Source: Zea mays
Taxonomy: Eukaryota > Streptophyta > Magnoliopsida > Poales > Poaceae
Assembly: GCF_902167145.1 (NCBI RefSeq)
Contig: NC_050097.1
Coordinates: 145,911,982-145,975,981 of the forward strand
Reading direction: 5' to 3'
Length of the DNA stretch: 64,000 nucleotides
In this document: one piece after another, positions 10,215 through 21,666 of the stretch
How positions within the stretch are numbered: the stretch's first letter is position 1
Layout of the letters: the number at the start of each line of letters is the position of its first letter
Made by a program: the position numbers and the translations under genes
Notes under the pieces: model-generated
Told to the model about the DNA's origin: nothing
What the model saw: the letters and a program-made list of their open reading frames with translations, nothing else
Database searches by the model: none

Positions 10215-11612
10215 TGTCGGGGACCATAATTAGGGGTACCCCCAAGACTCCTAATCTCAGCTGGTAACCCCCATCAGCACAAAGCTGCAAAGGCCTGATG
10301 GGCGCGATTAAGGTCAAGGCTCAGTCCACTCAAGGGACACGATCTTGCCTCGCCTGAGCCCAGCCTCGGGCAAAGGCAGCCGACCTCGGAGGATTCACGC
10401 CTCGCCCGAGGGCCCCCTCAAGCAACGGACACACCTTCGGCTCACATGAGGCCCAGTCTTCGCAGAGAAGCAACCTTGGCCAGATCGCCACGCCAACCGG
10501 CCGTATCGCAGGAGCATTTAATGCAAGGATCGTCTGACACCTTATCCTGACGAGCGCTCTTCAGTCGACAGAGCCGAAGTGACCGCAGTCACTTCGCCGC
10601 TCCACTGACCGACCTGACAAGAAAATAGCGCCGCCTGCCACGCTCCGACTGTCGTGCCACTCGCCAGAGTGAGGTCGACAGCGGCTAAGTCCAGCCTCGG
10701 GCGACATAGGAAGCTCCGCCTCGCCCGACCCCAGGGTTCGGCCCCCGTCTCGGCCTCGGAAGATGGACTTCGCCTCGCCCGACCCCAGGGCTCGGACTCA
10801 ACCACGACTTAGAAGACGACGAACTCCGCCTCGCCCGACCCCAGGGCTCGGACTCAGCTTCGGCTCCGGAAGACGATGGACTCCTCCTCGCCCGACCCCA
10901 GGGCTCGGACTCAACCTCGACCTAGGAAGAATCGCCAACTCGCCCAAACTCAGGTCCGGACCGGCCACGTCGCTAGGGGGGCCATCATTACCCTGCCCCT
11001 AGCTAGCTCAGGCTATGGGGAACAAGACCGGCATCCCATCTGGCTCGCCCCAGTAAACAAGTAATGATGACACCCCGCACGCTCCATGACGACGGCAGCT
11101 CCCAGCCCCTTACGTCAGCAAGGAGACATCAGCAAGGATCCGACAACCCCGACAGCTGTACTTCCGCAGGGCTCCAACGCTCCTCCGACGGCCACGACAT
11201 CATATGAACAGGGTGCCAAAACCTCTCCGACTGCCACAACGGCATGTACTTAGGGCTCTAGCTCCTCTCTGCTAGACACGTTAGCACACTGCTACACCCC
11301 CCATTGTACACCTGGACCCTCTCCTTACGCCTATAAAAGGAAGGTCTAGGGCTCTTGTACAAGAAGGTTGGCCGCACGGGAGAACGGGTCGGCGCATAAG
11401 GCCCTCGCTCTCTCTCTCTCCCACATGAACGCTTGTAACCCCCTACTGCAAGCGCATACATCCGCCCTGGCCGCAGGACAACACGAAGGCCGCGGTTTCC
11501 CCTTACTGTTCTCCCCCCTTTGTGTCCCGTCTCGCGCCGACCCATCTGGGCTGGGACACGCAGCGACAATTTACTCGTCGGTCCAGGGACCCCCGGGGTC
11601 GAAACACCGACA
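10215..11612 (+). repeat. 3' LTR of Tat-type element, 1398 bp
   Basis: Starts TGTCGGGGACCATAATTAGG and ends GAAACACCGACA. A TATA box (TATAAAAG, 11332-11339) gives the plus orientation. The part around 10690-10930 repeats a GCCTCGCCCGACCCCAGGGC-type unit four or more times. Confidence 0.88.
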
Positions 11613-11740
11613 AACATCACAAGCGCTTTTTTATTCTAACCGCCTGTGAAGTTTACATATCATAGGCGGTCGAAATAAAAAAGCGTTTGTGATGTTATAT
11701 ATCACAAGCGGTTTTTCTAAAAATCCGCCTGTGATGTGTA
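11613..11740. repeat. left subterminal repeats of CACTA element
   Basis: Several half-sites of CACAAGCG and CCGCCTGTGA, partly as inverted pairs, match those at 25447-25740. In CACTA elements such arrays bind the element-encoded protein. Confidence 0.7.
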
Positions 11741-11745
11741 TACAA

Positions 11746-11753
11746 TATAAAAG
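11746..11753 (+). promoter_or_regulatory. TATA box near left end of CACTA element
   Basis: TATAAAAG follows the subterminal repeats and precedes a GC-rich leader (about 11780-12038) that ends at a possible donor CCG|GTAGGT at 12039. This is the expected place for the element's promoter. Confidence 0.5.
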
Positions 11754-12796
11754 GCTCACTGGTTCCAGCAGGAACCCTAACTCTCCCGGAGCCCGACACG
11801 CCGCCAGGCTGATACTGCGTCGTCGTCCCCGTCCCCGTCTCTGAGCTGTGAGCGCCCGCCACGCCATCGCCGAGCCCAAGCGCCGCCGTCCCCATCCCCG
11901 TCTCTGAGCTGGGTGCCGGTCACGCCGACCCCCGAGCCCAACGCCGTCGTCCCCGAGCCCGAGCCCAACGCCGTTGTCCCCGAAACGCGGCCAGGTTCGT
12001 GCTCAGACCCAATGCCTCCTACTCCCTGTAGGACTCCGGTAGGTTCTGTCTCTCTCTCTCTCTCTCCACTCTCTCTGACGATTCTTCAGCTTGTGGTGGC
12101 CTCCGAAACCGACAACTCGTGGTGGTTGCTGCGTTACATGTTCTTCGATTCCCTGACCACCGTGTATGTTCTTCGATTCCCTGACCACCATGTTCTTCGA
12201 TTCCCTGACCACTAGGCAAACGTCCTTGAATTGAAGAACCTTTGAAACAAACAGAGAAGGTTCGGTAATTTCACTTCACCCCCAATTAATATAAGTATGT
12301 AAATATAGTAGTTGTTGTATATCTAGGCACTGTTTAAGCACCCTCACTGTAAGATGTGTACTCCTGGTGAATGATGTAAGATCGCAAGCAATGGAATTAT
12401 ATTATGCAAATTATTTCGTGCCAATCAATCATTATTACAATTCAGGGTCAGGGAAAAGAGAGAAAGAGAGCACCAATTAGCAACTACAACAGATTCTGAG
12501 ACCATTGATTAAACAAGACCAAATACAAATAATGTAGGATGGAATACATGATATAAGTTGATAGTAACGTTACAAGACCAAATACAAATAATGTAGGATG
12601 GAATACATGATTTCCTTAGGGTCAAAGTAGCTGTAATGAAATAGACTCCATAGACTATCAAATTTGGATTTTCATGTTTAATGAACAATATGATCATTTA
12701 AAGTATTGTCTTTTGTTAGTTTGCTATAGTATAGTGATAGGATTTGAACCTATATGTTGCATAACTCTTTTGTGATAGATAGAAACATATATATAG
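11754..12796 (+). other. leader and first-intron-like region of CACTA, no clear gene
   Basis: The GC-rich part contains a repeated CCCCGTCTCTGAGCTG segment and (CT)n near 12050. A 24-bp unit (ATGTTCTTCGATTCCCTGAC...) occurs three times at 12138-12214. A 40-bp unit (ACAAGACCAAATACAAATAA...) occurs at 12513-12552 and 12572-12611. The rest is AT-rich without coding potential. Confidence 0.6.
12792..12796. repeat. target-site duplication, left copy (Zeon-like element)
   Basis: TATAG here and at 20210-20214 flank the nested element exactly. Confidence 0.92.
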
Positions 12797-13459
12797 TGTT
12801 GGGGACTTATTCTCAAATGCTATAAGTTAAGAACAAGGCAACATAGAAAATGTTAATCGGTAAAGTCCTTCGTCCTTCGAAGCATTATTCCCCTCAGGAT
12901 ATAATGATCTTCGGACGAAGGTTATGAAGGACGTACCTTCATAAATTCACTATACAATGACGAAGGATGAATTATAAGGAATATAAAGGATAACATAGAC
13001 AATTGCATGTTATTGTTAATTTATCTTTGCATTATTATTATGTAGAAACAGAAATAATATCGAATTACAAATGTACCTTTAGCTTGAAGGAGATGAAAGT
13101 ACAAGCGTGACGCAAAAGCGAATGACAAATCAGCGTGAACAGTACGGGGGTACTGTTCACCTATTTATAGGCACAGGACACAGCCCATACAAAATTACAT
13201 TTATGCCCTTTACATTTGATAATAATTCTATAGTAATCTATCGAGGTCTGAATAGCCTTTTCATCTTTAAGTCGGTTTCATTTTTTGCTACCACGCCGAA
13301 GCTTTCCTGCTCACACCTTCGGCGCTGAATCAACCTTCGTATTATTCTGGTCTGCTGTGATACCGACTTGAGTCCGAAGATACCTGTTCACACATTATAC
13401 TCCAGAAATACTGTTAAATCCTGTTTTTGAGGACCTTCGTAAGCCGAAGGCCCCCAACA
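12797..13459 (-). repeat. 3' LTR of Zeon-like element
   Basis: Bounded by TGTTGGGG and CCCCCAACA; 663 bp, the same length as the copy at 19547-20209. Minus-strand TATA at 13162-13169. Confidence 0.93.
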
Positions 13460-13616
13460 GTAGCCCCTCGCAATATTAATTTGTTTAAAATAATAAATTT
13501 AGATTGCGACATGGACGAAGGCTTTACGCCGAAGGTCCGAAAAAACACCTTCCCTTTGCTAGAATAGCAATCATTCACTGACAAGCGGGGTCTTTCAATT
13601 TTCAACGCACTGGGCG

Positions 13617-13624
13617 TATAAATA
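13617..13624 (+). promoter_or_regulatory. TATA box of the antisense gene
   Basis: TATAAATA on the plus strand, 143 bp before ATG 13767 and just inside the 3' LTR of the minus-strand element. It fits an independent promoter for the antisense gene. Confidence 0.6.
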
Positions 13625-13766
13625 CGGTCATACCGCAAACTCATTTGGCACGCTCTCTTGCCATCTGCTCCCGCTCACTCAATTTTTAGCTCTTGTGCAT
13701 TAAGATTTGTTGAGCTTTTAGTTTTGAAGCTTCGGCTTTGAAAACAGTTTTTTAGTGTTTCCGAAG

Positions 13767-16700
13767 ATGTCTGAAGATAAGAAGGCTGCTGCTGAGATGA
13801 AGTTGAGTCTCGACGAAGAAAAGAACTTGGGGTTTCTTATAGCGATGTCGAAGACCAATACAGAAAAAATCACCAAGGAGATTCTAGAAGGTTTGTCCGA
13901 AGATACTGGTGACAGCGACAGTTATGATGTGGACAGTGGTGGTGAAGACTCCGAAGATCGCCCTTGGCGACCAAGCCATGCGGTTTTTGGCAAATCAACT
14001 ATCAGAGAAAATCATCTTGTCAACATGAGAGGAAGGTATTTTCGGGATTTGTCCATTGTGAGGGCCGACGAAGGGGAAAAGACTTGTCCACACCCTGAAG
14101 AGAATGAAGTCGTAGTGTACCGAAGCTTTTTGAAAGCTGGACTACGATTTCCCCTGAGCGAGTTTGTCGTAGAGGTGCTAAAAATATTCGAAGTTTATCT
14201 TCACCAACTTACCCCCGAGGCAATCATAAGGCTGAATATCTTCGTGTGGGCTGTGAGAAGCCAAGGTCTGAAGCCTGATGCAAAAAGTTTCTGCAATATA
14301 CATGAATTATCATACGAAACAAAACCTTGGGGTAAGGAACAGTATCACAATAATTTTGGCTGCTACAGTTTTGTTTCTCGGTCCGGGTCAAGCTGTCCCG
14401 TGCCAACCTTTCGGAAGAGATGGCCCGGCGACTGGATGACAGAATGGTTTTATGTGAAGAATGACTTGACAGTTCGAGAAGATATCAAAGGTATAATTAT
14501 GCGCCCTATTTGGCAAAGCTTCGGCCTTCGGAGGCCGAAGGTTGAAATGAATGAAGCTGCCAAAGAATGCCAGAGAGCCTTCGGCGTTATCTGTTCTTTT
14601 ATTGGAACGAGAGATTTGGTACAAGAGCATATTGCCTTCAGGGTATGGCCGCTCGCGGAGAAATGGGAAATGCCGCAAGAAACCATAAAGGAGGCCGACG
14701 AAGGTGGACTTATTAGGCTAAAGTATACTTTTAAGTTCGGAGATAAATTCGTTGAGCCAGATGATGACTGGTTAAAAAGCATTGAAAATTTAAGTGATGA
14801 ACTGCTTGGGGCTTATTCGAAGGCCGAAGATACTGCACTGTCAGCAGCCTCCGGAGGCCGAAAAAAGAAAAGGCTGAATCGGGTGTTTGATGCAATTGGG
14901 TTCGTCTACCCTGACTATCGTTATCCCATTCGAGGGCAGAAAAGAAAAAACACAACCTCTACGAAAGAAGAAGCTGCAACTGCTCCTAGCGAGCCAGAAC
15001 CGAAAAGAAAGAGGATAAAGGTCCTCACACATCGGCCGCGCTATATTGAACCAGCTTCGGTGCCTGAGTTCACCGGAGAAACTACTTCGGCCACCGAAGC
15101 TGAAAATCCAACCAAACCAACCTTGCTGCCAGAAGTCACAGAAATGGCCGAAGCGCCAACAAGGATAGAATTGGAAGAACCGAAGATTTTGTTACCAGAA
15201 ACAAAAGAGATGGCCGAAGCGCCATCCACAGAAAAAATGGTAGAAGCGAAAAAACCAACTGAGGAAAAAACATCAGAAGTTTCGAGTCCTGCAGCAAATG
15301 TTGAGACAGTAAAAAATCAAAAGGTGTCAGCAGTGACTCCGAAAAGAAAGAGAATGGCTAATGTGCTAGATGTTCTGGAAACAATTAAATCTTCAAGCAC
15401 ACCTCTGAAGATGACTGTTGCCGTTTCCGAAGCGAAAACTGAAATTTCTGATATTAAAGTTCCAGAGCAAGAAACTGAAGCCGAAGCTGGGTCCTCAGAG
15501 CCCACGAAGATAAAATCCTTGGAAACCGAGGAAGAAAAAATAACAGAGCCAACTTTTGTTGAAGAAATCAGTGTCATTGCCCCCGAAGCTTCCCCCAAAG
15601 TCCTTGATTATATTGTTTGTCATGCTTCGGGGAAAAAGTTTTCAGAAAAAGAAAAGCAAGAGGCCCAGCGCTACGCCCAAAAACTGAAGTATCCAAAGGG
15701 GGCGTTAATATTCAATGGCAGTGGAGAAGAAGACTTTTTGTATTGTCTCCCTGACAGCAAGGAGATTGCTGTCTGTCGGGAGATGAGCAAGAGCTTCGGA
15801 TTCCCAACACTAGAAGACGGGCTCTCGGTGCTGTCGAAGAACGATCTGGCCGACAGCCTGGCATATAACAGCTTAAAGGTGCAACAAATGGGATCTTTGT
15901 ATTTTTTGTTGAGACCAAAATTTTTCGTTTGCTTAAATCTAATGACGTACACATATTCTTCTTTGCAGGGCCTGATACTTAGCAATGCCCTCAGGGCCCA
16001 AAAAGATGCTGAAGACGAAGGGTGTGCTATAGCCCTGAGCAACCTTCGTTCCGAAGTAATTGAACTGAGGAACGAAGGCCTCGAAAAAGATAAAATATTA
16101 CATTCATTAATAAATAGAATAAAGGAAGACGAAGCTACTTTTAAAGGTCAAGCTGAAGCTCAGAAGCGCGAAATTGAAGATCTTCGAAAACAACTGGCCA
16201 GAGCCAAAGAGGAACACATGCTTGAAGAAACGAAGCGAGAACTCAGCGACCAATGGGCAAATCATTTAGAGGGAACTGTTGAAGAGCTTCGTTCATCCAA
16301 GAAAAGATGTTATAACAAATCTATAGAGTGTGTCAAGAAGTTGAAAGCTAGCTTCGCCAGTGTCGGCGCATTTTCGAGCGAAGAAAACTTTACAAGAGGC
16401 AACCCCGAAGGCCCTATCGAATGGATCGATCACGAAGCTGAGACTTTCGAGGAAATTTTAAACAGCCGCGGAGACATATGTGCTTTCTCGGGTGCTAGGG
16501 GAATTGCCACCATTTTAGAGAAAAAGGGCTGCGAGCATGTAAAGATTTTAGCACAATCCGAAGCTGGCTTGTCCTTCGAAGATGCAAGAGATCCTTCGGC
16601 CGAAGCTAGCATGGTAGGTGGAAAATTTTTCACCGACGTCTGGGATAATGGTGGCCGAGAAATGGCCCGAGAAATTATTCGAAAAATCGAAAAGGGCATT

Positions 16701-16991
16701 CACGATGCTAGAGAAGTGGCTGAGGCTGCTGAAAAAAGCGCAGAGCCCGAAGGGCAAATAGGTATCAACTAATGGTTTTTATTGTGTTGTAATTTTCGAT
16801 TTTAAACTTCGTTCGCAATTTGTAATAGCAATGTAGCCGTGTCCTGTCCTCCTTCAGATCCTACTAAAGCGTCTTCAGGACCTCCCCCGAAAGGAGACGA
16901 CGAAATTAAAAAGATGGCTGAAGCTATCATGGATGAAGTTGTTAATCGACTCCTGAACGAGGCTACAGAAGTCGTTTTGAGAGAAGATTAA
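13767..16991 (+). CDS. antisense gene of Zeon-like element, three exons, about 1012 aa
   Basis: Read opposite to gag. Start ATG 13767 (MSEDKKAAAEMKLSLDEEK). Exons by splice signals and frame: 13767-15878, 15969-16761, 16858-16991; introns of 90 bp (phase 0, ends TTTGCAG) and 96 bp (GTATCA...CTTCAG). The total is 1013 codons with the stop and no internal stop. The continuous ORF runs through the first intron and would stop inside the second without splicing. Residues about 30-70 are acidic; about 90-330 resemble the plant domain catalogued as a putative gypsy-type transposon domain; basic clusters near 362-425 and 524 (KKKRLN, KRKRIK, PKRKR) could be nuclear signals; the C-terminal third is coiled coil. 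Antisense ORFs between the 3' LTR and the coding body are known in Tat-lineage elements; function unknown. Confidence 0.75.
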
Positions 16992-17952
16992 GTATTATTG
17001 TAAAAACTTCTGAAATGTAATATATTGTAACATTTTGTAACCCTGAATGTAATATACCTGTTTTTATTGTTCAATTCTTTACGATGCATGAAATTTTACA
17101 CGTACCGTTTTTGAGTCTTTGACGAAAAAACACCTTCCCTTCTTTTCATGCTTCGTGAAGAAGAATTTTTCTTTGTCACAACAATATCCATAGTATTCTG
17201 ATGAATAATATCCAGGCTTCGTGAAGATATTTTCCGAAGCTACACCTCCGAAGATCAATAATGTATCTCCTTGTATCATCATGATTTTTCCCTTTTTTCA
17301 AAACGTTCTTCTGCAGATCGATATTGTGTCCGCCTCTTGTGCCATATGCAACATGATGTATGATGCGTATGCTATGCGAAATGATGCGATGATGTTATGT
17401 TATGTGAGGTGGTGTTTATTCCGAAGATACACACACATCCCTGCAATAAAACATATAATCTTTTATAAGCCTCCCTTAGGAGCTTCTTCGCCTTTTACTT
17501 CAGCGGAATCAGCGTTTATTTTTCGCTGTAAGCCTCCCTTAGGAGCTTCTTCGCCTTTTACTTTCAGCGGTACTCGCGTTGACTTTTCGCGCTTCGCCTT
17601 TTACTTAGGCGGTATCAGCGTTGACTTTTCGCTGTATGCTCTGCATTCCCTTTGGAACGACTTTGGAGCAGAAAACTTACACTGCGCTCCCTTTGGAACG
17701 GCTTTTTGTGACTTCGGCAAACTTACTCTGCGTTCCTTAGAACGACTTTTTGTTGCTTCGAAGAATTTTCGATAATTTGAAGGTCCTCTTTGTTATCACA
17801 AATCTTTAAACTTCGACAACTTAAGCCTGTGAAGAAAATATATTTTCCTTGTGGGAATCAACGAAATTATTTACATGAAACCTAAACAATGTCCTTTATT
17901 ACACAGAAAATAAAACTGAATGAAAAAGATTGCTATTAAGGTAGGATATTTT
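16992..17952. other. spacer between convergent antisense gene and gag
   Basis: No coding capacity. It probably carries the 3' ends of both transcripts. It contains two groups of tandem repeats (see 17464-17765). Confidence 0.6.
17464..17765. repeat. degenerate tandem repeats between convergent genes
   Basis: First group: CCTCCCTTAGGAGCTTCTTC plus CGCCTTTTACTT and GCGTTGACTTTTCGC, two to three times at roughly 55-65-bp spacing. Second group: three copies of GCnTTCCCTTTGGAACGnCTTT between 17640 and 17755. Confidence 0.75.
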
Positions 17953-19470
17953 TCAATAGATGTGCTTTGACTCTGGCACAGTGCTGTTGACTGTGCGAGC
18001 TTCGGACTGTTCTCTGAAGTCCCTTTGGTGTGGAGCATATTGGCTCCCTTCTGGCTGTTGGCCTTGTTGCAGCGGTGGTGGAGGCGGAGGCTGTTGCCAG
18101 GAAGCTTGAGGTTGACTCGCCGAAGCAACAGAAACTGCAGGGTGATTGCCTACATACTCTGGGATGTAAGGCGAATGATACGAAGCAGTGTGCATGACCT
18201 GCTTCGGCTGAGCCTGTTGTGCTGCCGCTTCGGCTATTTCCTTTTGCTTCTGGATGGTAACATGGCACATCCTGGTGGTATGACCTTTGTTCTCACCACA
18301 GAATAAGCAAAAGATTCTTCTCGGTTGATCGCCAAATCTTCCGCCGAAGCCCCTGGCGCCTCTGCCTCTCGGAGCTGGTGGCCGGAAGGAGCCTTGCTGT
18401 TGCCCCGAAGCCTGTGAGGAACACTGTGGCCTTTGCTGTTGGCTCACTCTATCATCATTTTGGGTAGAGTTATGAATTGATCTGACGTGCCTCGGATAGA
18501 ACCTCCCTCCGAAGCCCCTGGTCATTTCAGAAAACCTGAAAGCCTCCTCCCTTCTTTGGCGAAAATCATTATCGGCCCGAATGTACTCGTCCATCTTCTG
18601 GAGCAGCTTCTCCAAAGTTTGAGGAGGCTTCCTAGCGAAGTACTAAGCTGACGGTCCTGGCCGAAGCCCCTTGATCATGGCCTCAATGACAATTTCGTTG
18701 GGCACTGTTGGTGCCTGTGCCCTCAAACGCAAGAACCTCCGGACGTACGCCTGAAGGTACTCTTCGTGATCCTGGGTGCACTGGAATAGAGCTTGAGCCG
18801 TGACCGGCTTCGTCTGGAACCCTTGGAAGCTGGTTAACAACAAGTCCTTCAGCTTTTGCCACGAAGTGATGGTTCCTAGTCGAAGGGAGGAGTACCAGGT
18901 TTGAGCAACACTCCTGACAGCCATAACAAAAGATTTGGCCATGACCGCAGCATTGCCACCATACGAAGACACTGTTGCTTCGTAGCTCATCAAAAACTGC
19001 TTCGGGTCTGAGTGGCCATCAAATATGGGAAGCTGAGGCGACTTGTAGGACGGAGGCCAAGGTGTAGCCTGCAGCTCCGTGGACAGAGGAGAAGCATCAT
19101 CAAAAACAAAATTCCCATGATGGAAATTGTCATACCAGTCATCTTCATTGAGGAAACCCTCCTGATGAAGGTCTTGGTGTTGAGGCCTTCGGTGCTACTC
19201 ATCCTGAGTAAGATGACGAACTTCCTCAGAGGCTTCGTCTATCTGCCTTTGTAGTTCAGCTAGCCTGGCCATCTTTTCCTTCTTCCTCTGCACCTGTTGG
19301 TGAAGCATCTCCATGTCTCTGATTTCTTGGTCTATCTCATCCTCTGGTGGTGTCGGGCTAACAGCCTTCCTTTTCTGGCTTCGGGCCTCCCGAAGAGAGA
19401 CAGTCTCCTGATTGTGGTCCAGCGGTTGAAGAGCTGCAGTGCCAGTTGCTGAAGCTTTCTTCGGCGCCAT
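17953..19470 (-). pseudogene. gag: gag of Zeon-like element with two in-frame stops
   Basis: Minus strand, start at 19470 (MAPKKASATGTAAL), end at 17953. An N-terminal coiled coil (EIRDMEMLHQQVQRKKEKM) is followed by the gag core (VAQTWYSSLRLGTITSWQKL), a basic linker (RGRGARGFGGRFG) and a zinc-knuckle-like CLFCGENKGHTTRMC with one extra residue before the His. It ends with a Pro/Gln-rich tail. In-frame TAG codons at 19195-19197 and 18643-18645 split it into three pieces sharing one frame. No pol follows, so this copy depends on a partner element and its own gag is dead. Confidence 0.85.
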
Positions 19471-19526
19471 AGCGAAGGTTTATGATCGCCGAAGGTGTTC
19501 ACAAAACTCAAAGAGTGGAAGTGAGT

Positions 19527-19546
19527 TCACCGGAGGTGGGCGCCAA
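19527..19546 (-). promoter_or_regulatory. primer-binding site of Zeon-like element
   Basis: Read on the minus strand, TTGGCGCCCACCTCCGGTGA follows the 5' LTR directly. It is not the initiator-Met type; I do not assign the tRNA. Confidence 0.65.
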
Positions 19547-20209
19547 TGTTGGGGACTTATTCTCAAATGCTATGAGTTAAGAACAAGGCAACATAGAAAA
19601 TGTTAATCGGTAAAGTCCTTCGTCCTTCGAAGCATTATTCCCCTCAGGATATAATGATCTTCGGACGAAGGTTATGAAGGACGTACCTTCATAAATTCAC
19701 TATACAATGACGAAGGATGAATTATAAGGAATATAAAGGATAACATAGACAATTGCATGTTATTGTTAATTTATCTTTGCATTATTATTATGTAGAAACA
19801 GAAATAATATCGAATTACAAATGTACCTTCAGCTTGAAGGAGATGAAAGTACAAGCGTGACGCAAAAGCAAATGACAAATCAGCGTGAACAGTACGGGGG
19901 TACTGTTCACCTATTTATAGGCACAGGACACAGCCCATACAAAATTACATTTATGCCCTTTACATTTGATAATAATTCTATAGTAATCTATCGAGGTCTG
20001 AATAGCCTTTTCATCTTTAAGTCGGTTTCATTTTTTGCTACCACGCCGAAGCTTTCCTGCTCACACCTTCGGCGCTGAATCAACCTTCGTATTATTCTGG
20101 TTTGCTGTGATACCGACTTGAGTCCGAAGATACCTGTTCACACATTATACTCCAGAAATACTGTTAAATCATGTTTTTGAGGACCTTCGTAAGCCGAAGG
20201 CCCCCAACA
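19547..20209 (-). repeat. 5' LTR of Zeon-like element
   Basis: 663 bp, bounded by TG and CA. Minus-strand TATA at 19912-19919. It differs from the 3' LTR at about five positions seen by eye. Confidence 0.93.
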
Positions 20210-20214
20210 TATAG
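20210..20214. repeat. target-site duplication, right copy (Zeon-like element)
   Basis: TATAG, the same as 12792-12796. Confidence 0.92.
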
Positions 20215-20990
20215 CTAAACTGTAGTTGCGCCTCTAGATAGATTAGAAGCTTTAGCACATATGCTAGAATGAAATGCTTCTTACCTACGACGCCACCTGC
20301 ATCTGTGTGCATTATACGAAGCTAGATATTCATGTTGTGCCTTCATGTCCATACTAGTACCCTATGGATAGCAATGAAGACAAAATCCCTATGGTAGAGT
20401 GCCTAGAACCAAAGTTATGTGGAGCAATGAAGTGCATTGTTTGCACACATGAATTCCATGTGCTTCCCAACCCTATGTTATAGGCAATGATGAGCAATGA
20501 ACCTATATGCTAGCTGTTTTGACATGCACAATAGTCGTCAAACTTCGTGTTTGCTTTATCGTATATATAGGCAATCCTACTTGCCTCCCTTATTACATTA
20601 AAGAAGTGCTCCTTTATCACTATCAATTCCATAGGTATTTTATAATATTTGCAGGAACTCAAACCTTTGTTCCAAATGGCCACATAAGAAAATTTCCTAT
20701 ATGATTTCAATCTTTCAAAATTTCTTCACTTTTCCTTTGTTCTAAAGGTTAAAAGACATTTTTATCGCTACTCTCAAATTAACTCAAGTTTGTTTGCACT
20801 ATTAGTGAATTAGTTCCTTGTGTCTTGAGCTTTTCCCACTAGTTTTCCCGACGAGCCTCACAATAGTAGGGCATTGTTCGATTATTCCCATTATACAGGG
20901 GTCGGACCGTTTGAGGGGATTAGGAGCACATATCTGTTTGGGACTTATCTGTTTGGGACTTATGGAGAATGGCTTCAGCTGAATGCTTTA
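20215..20990. other. CACTA internal noncoding stretch
   Basis: AT-rich, no gene seen. A short direct repeat (CTTATCTGTTTGGGA twice) lies just before the inverted repeat, near 20930-20962. Confidence 0.5.
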
Positions 20991-21345
20991 ATCGGGCCGA
21001 GAAGCACGGAGCAGACAGAAGTGCACTTTCCAATGCAGTTAGACAGAGAAGGCATGGTTGTGATGTTATAATGTTGAAGGACCCCAAGAAGAGATTATGG
21101 CCTGTCGTTTACCACGATAGCCCGTTATTTGTGGGCTTCACCGAGGGCTGGAAACATTTGGTCGTTGGCTGCCACCAAATGTTTCCAGCCCTCAGTGAAG
21201 CCCACAAATAACGGGATGTCGTGGTAAACGACATGCCATAATCTCTTCTTGGGGTCCTTCAGCATTATAACATCACAACCATGCCTTCTCTGTCTAACTG
21301 CATTGGAAAGTGCACTTCTGTCTGCTCCGTGCTTCCCGGCCCGAT
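20991..21345. repeat. 172-bp inverted repeat with 11-bp loop, made of a captured gene fragment
   Basis: Left arm 20991-21162, loop 21163-21173, right arm 21174-21345. The arms have equal length and six mismatches by eye (about 96.5% identity). A transcript would fold into a long near-perfect hairpin. Both arms encode the same B3-like peptide in opposite directions. Confidence 0.9.
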
Positions 21346-21560
21346 CCTGCTCCAGAATTTCATCCTTCTTAGGCAGTAAAGTCTCTGGGACCTCACAGTT
21401 ACTAGACATTCTGCCTTCCTATTTTGGGAGGAAAGGAGGGACACGGAGGCGGGCCTTGAGGCACCGCCATCGCCTTCACCGCCGCCGGTAAATGGGGAGG
21501 CCGCCGGCGGCGGCGGCCGGGTACAGCTAGGGTTTGGGCTCGATTTCTTTTGAACCACCT
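21163..21560 (-). pseudogene. captured host gene 5' fragment, probably B3-domain protein
   Basis: Read on the minus strand: a GC-rich leader (about 21560-21410, CCGCCGCCGGCGG), ATG at 21409 (MSSNCEVPETLLPKK), then a segment with LKDPKKRLW, VVYHD and GFTEGWKHLV. That pattern resembles the middle of plant B3 DNA-binding domains. The fragment ends at the hairpin centre, and the inverted second copy (20991-21162) reads WPVVYHDSPL where this copy reads WHVVYHDIPL. CACTA elements often carry such host gene pieces. The B3 assignment is by motif only; the fragment is too short to be a working protein. Confidence 0.55.
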
Positions 21561-21666
21561 TTTCTCCAAGTTCCCTTATTGATGGAAATAGTATATCAGA
21601 CTAACAGTATATCCTCGGTCGACCCCCTTATTGATGGAACCAGCTGTGCACTAGGTACCTACTAGG

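Larger units (their letters stand above)
9396..11612 (+). mobile_element. Tat-type Ty3/gypsy (Huck/Flip-like), 3' internal end plus 3' LTR
   Basis: Holds about 820 bp of noncoding 3' internal sequence followed by a complete LTR. The rest lies left of the window because the Tekay-type element inserted into it. The same sequence occurs inverted at 31607 onward. Its right edge abuts CACTA subterminal sequence at 11613 (first five bases AACAT, the presumed target copy). Confidence 0.85.
12797..20209 (-). mobile_element. cinful/Zeon-type Ty3/gypsy, gag-only and non-autonomous, 7413 bp
   Basis: Two 663-bp LTRs and a TATAG duplication define it exactly. Gag runs on the minus strand from 19470 to 17953, and the LTR TATA boxes (TATAAATA, minus strand) agree with that orientation. 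There is no protease, RT, RNase H or integrase. The remaining space holds a large antisense gene (plus strand). Size, LTR length and lack of pol fit maize Zeon-1, the partner of autonomous cinful; this match is from memory. The LTRs differ by about five substitutions by eye (about 0.75%). Confidence 0.9.

Noticed and set aside
11913..12215. 100-aa ORF in the CACTA leader
   Set aside because: Made of Pro/Glu repeats, a CT run and a 24-bp tandem repeat; probably untranslated leader.
20969..21409. Working B3 transcription factor gene
   Set aside because: Only a fragment is present, arranged as an inverted repeat inside a transposon; the domain is cut at the hairpin centre.
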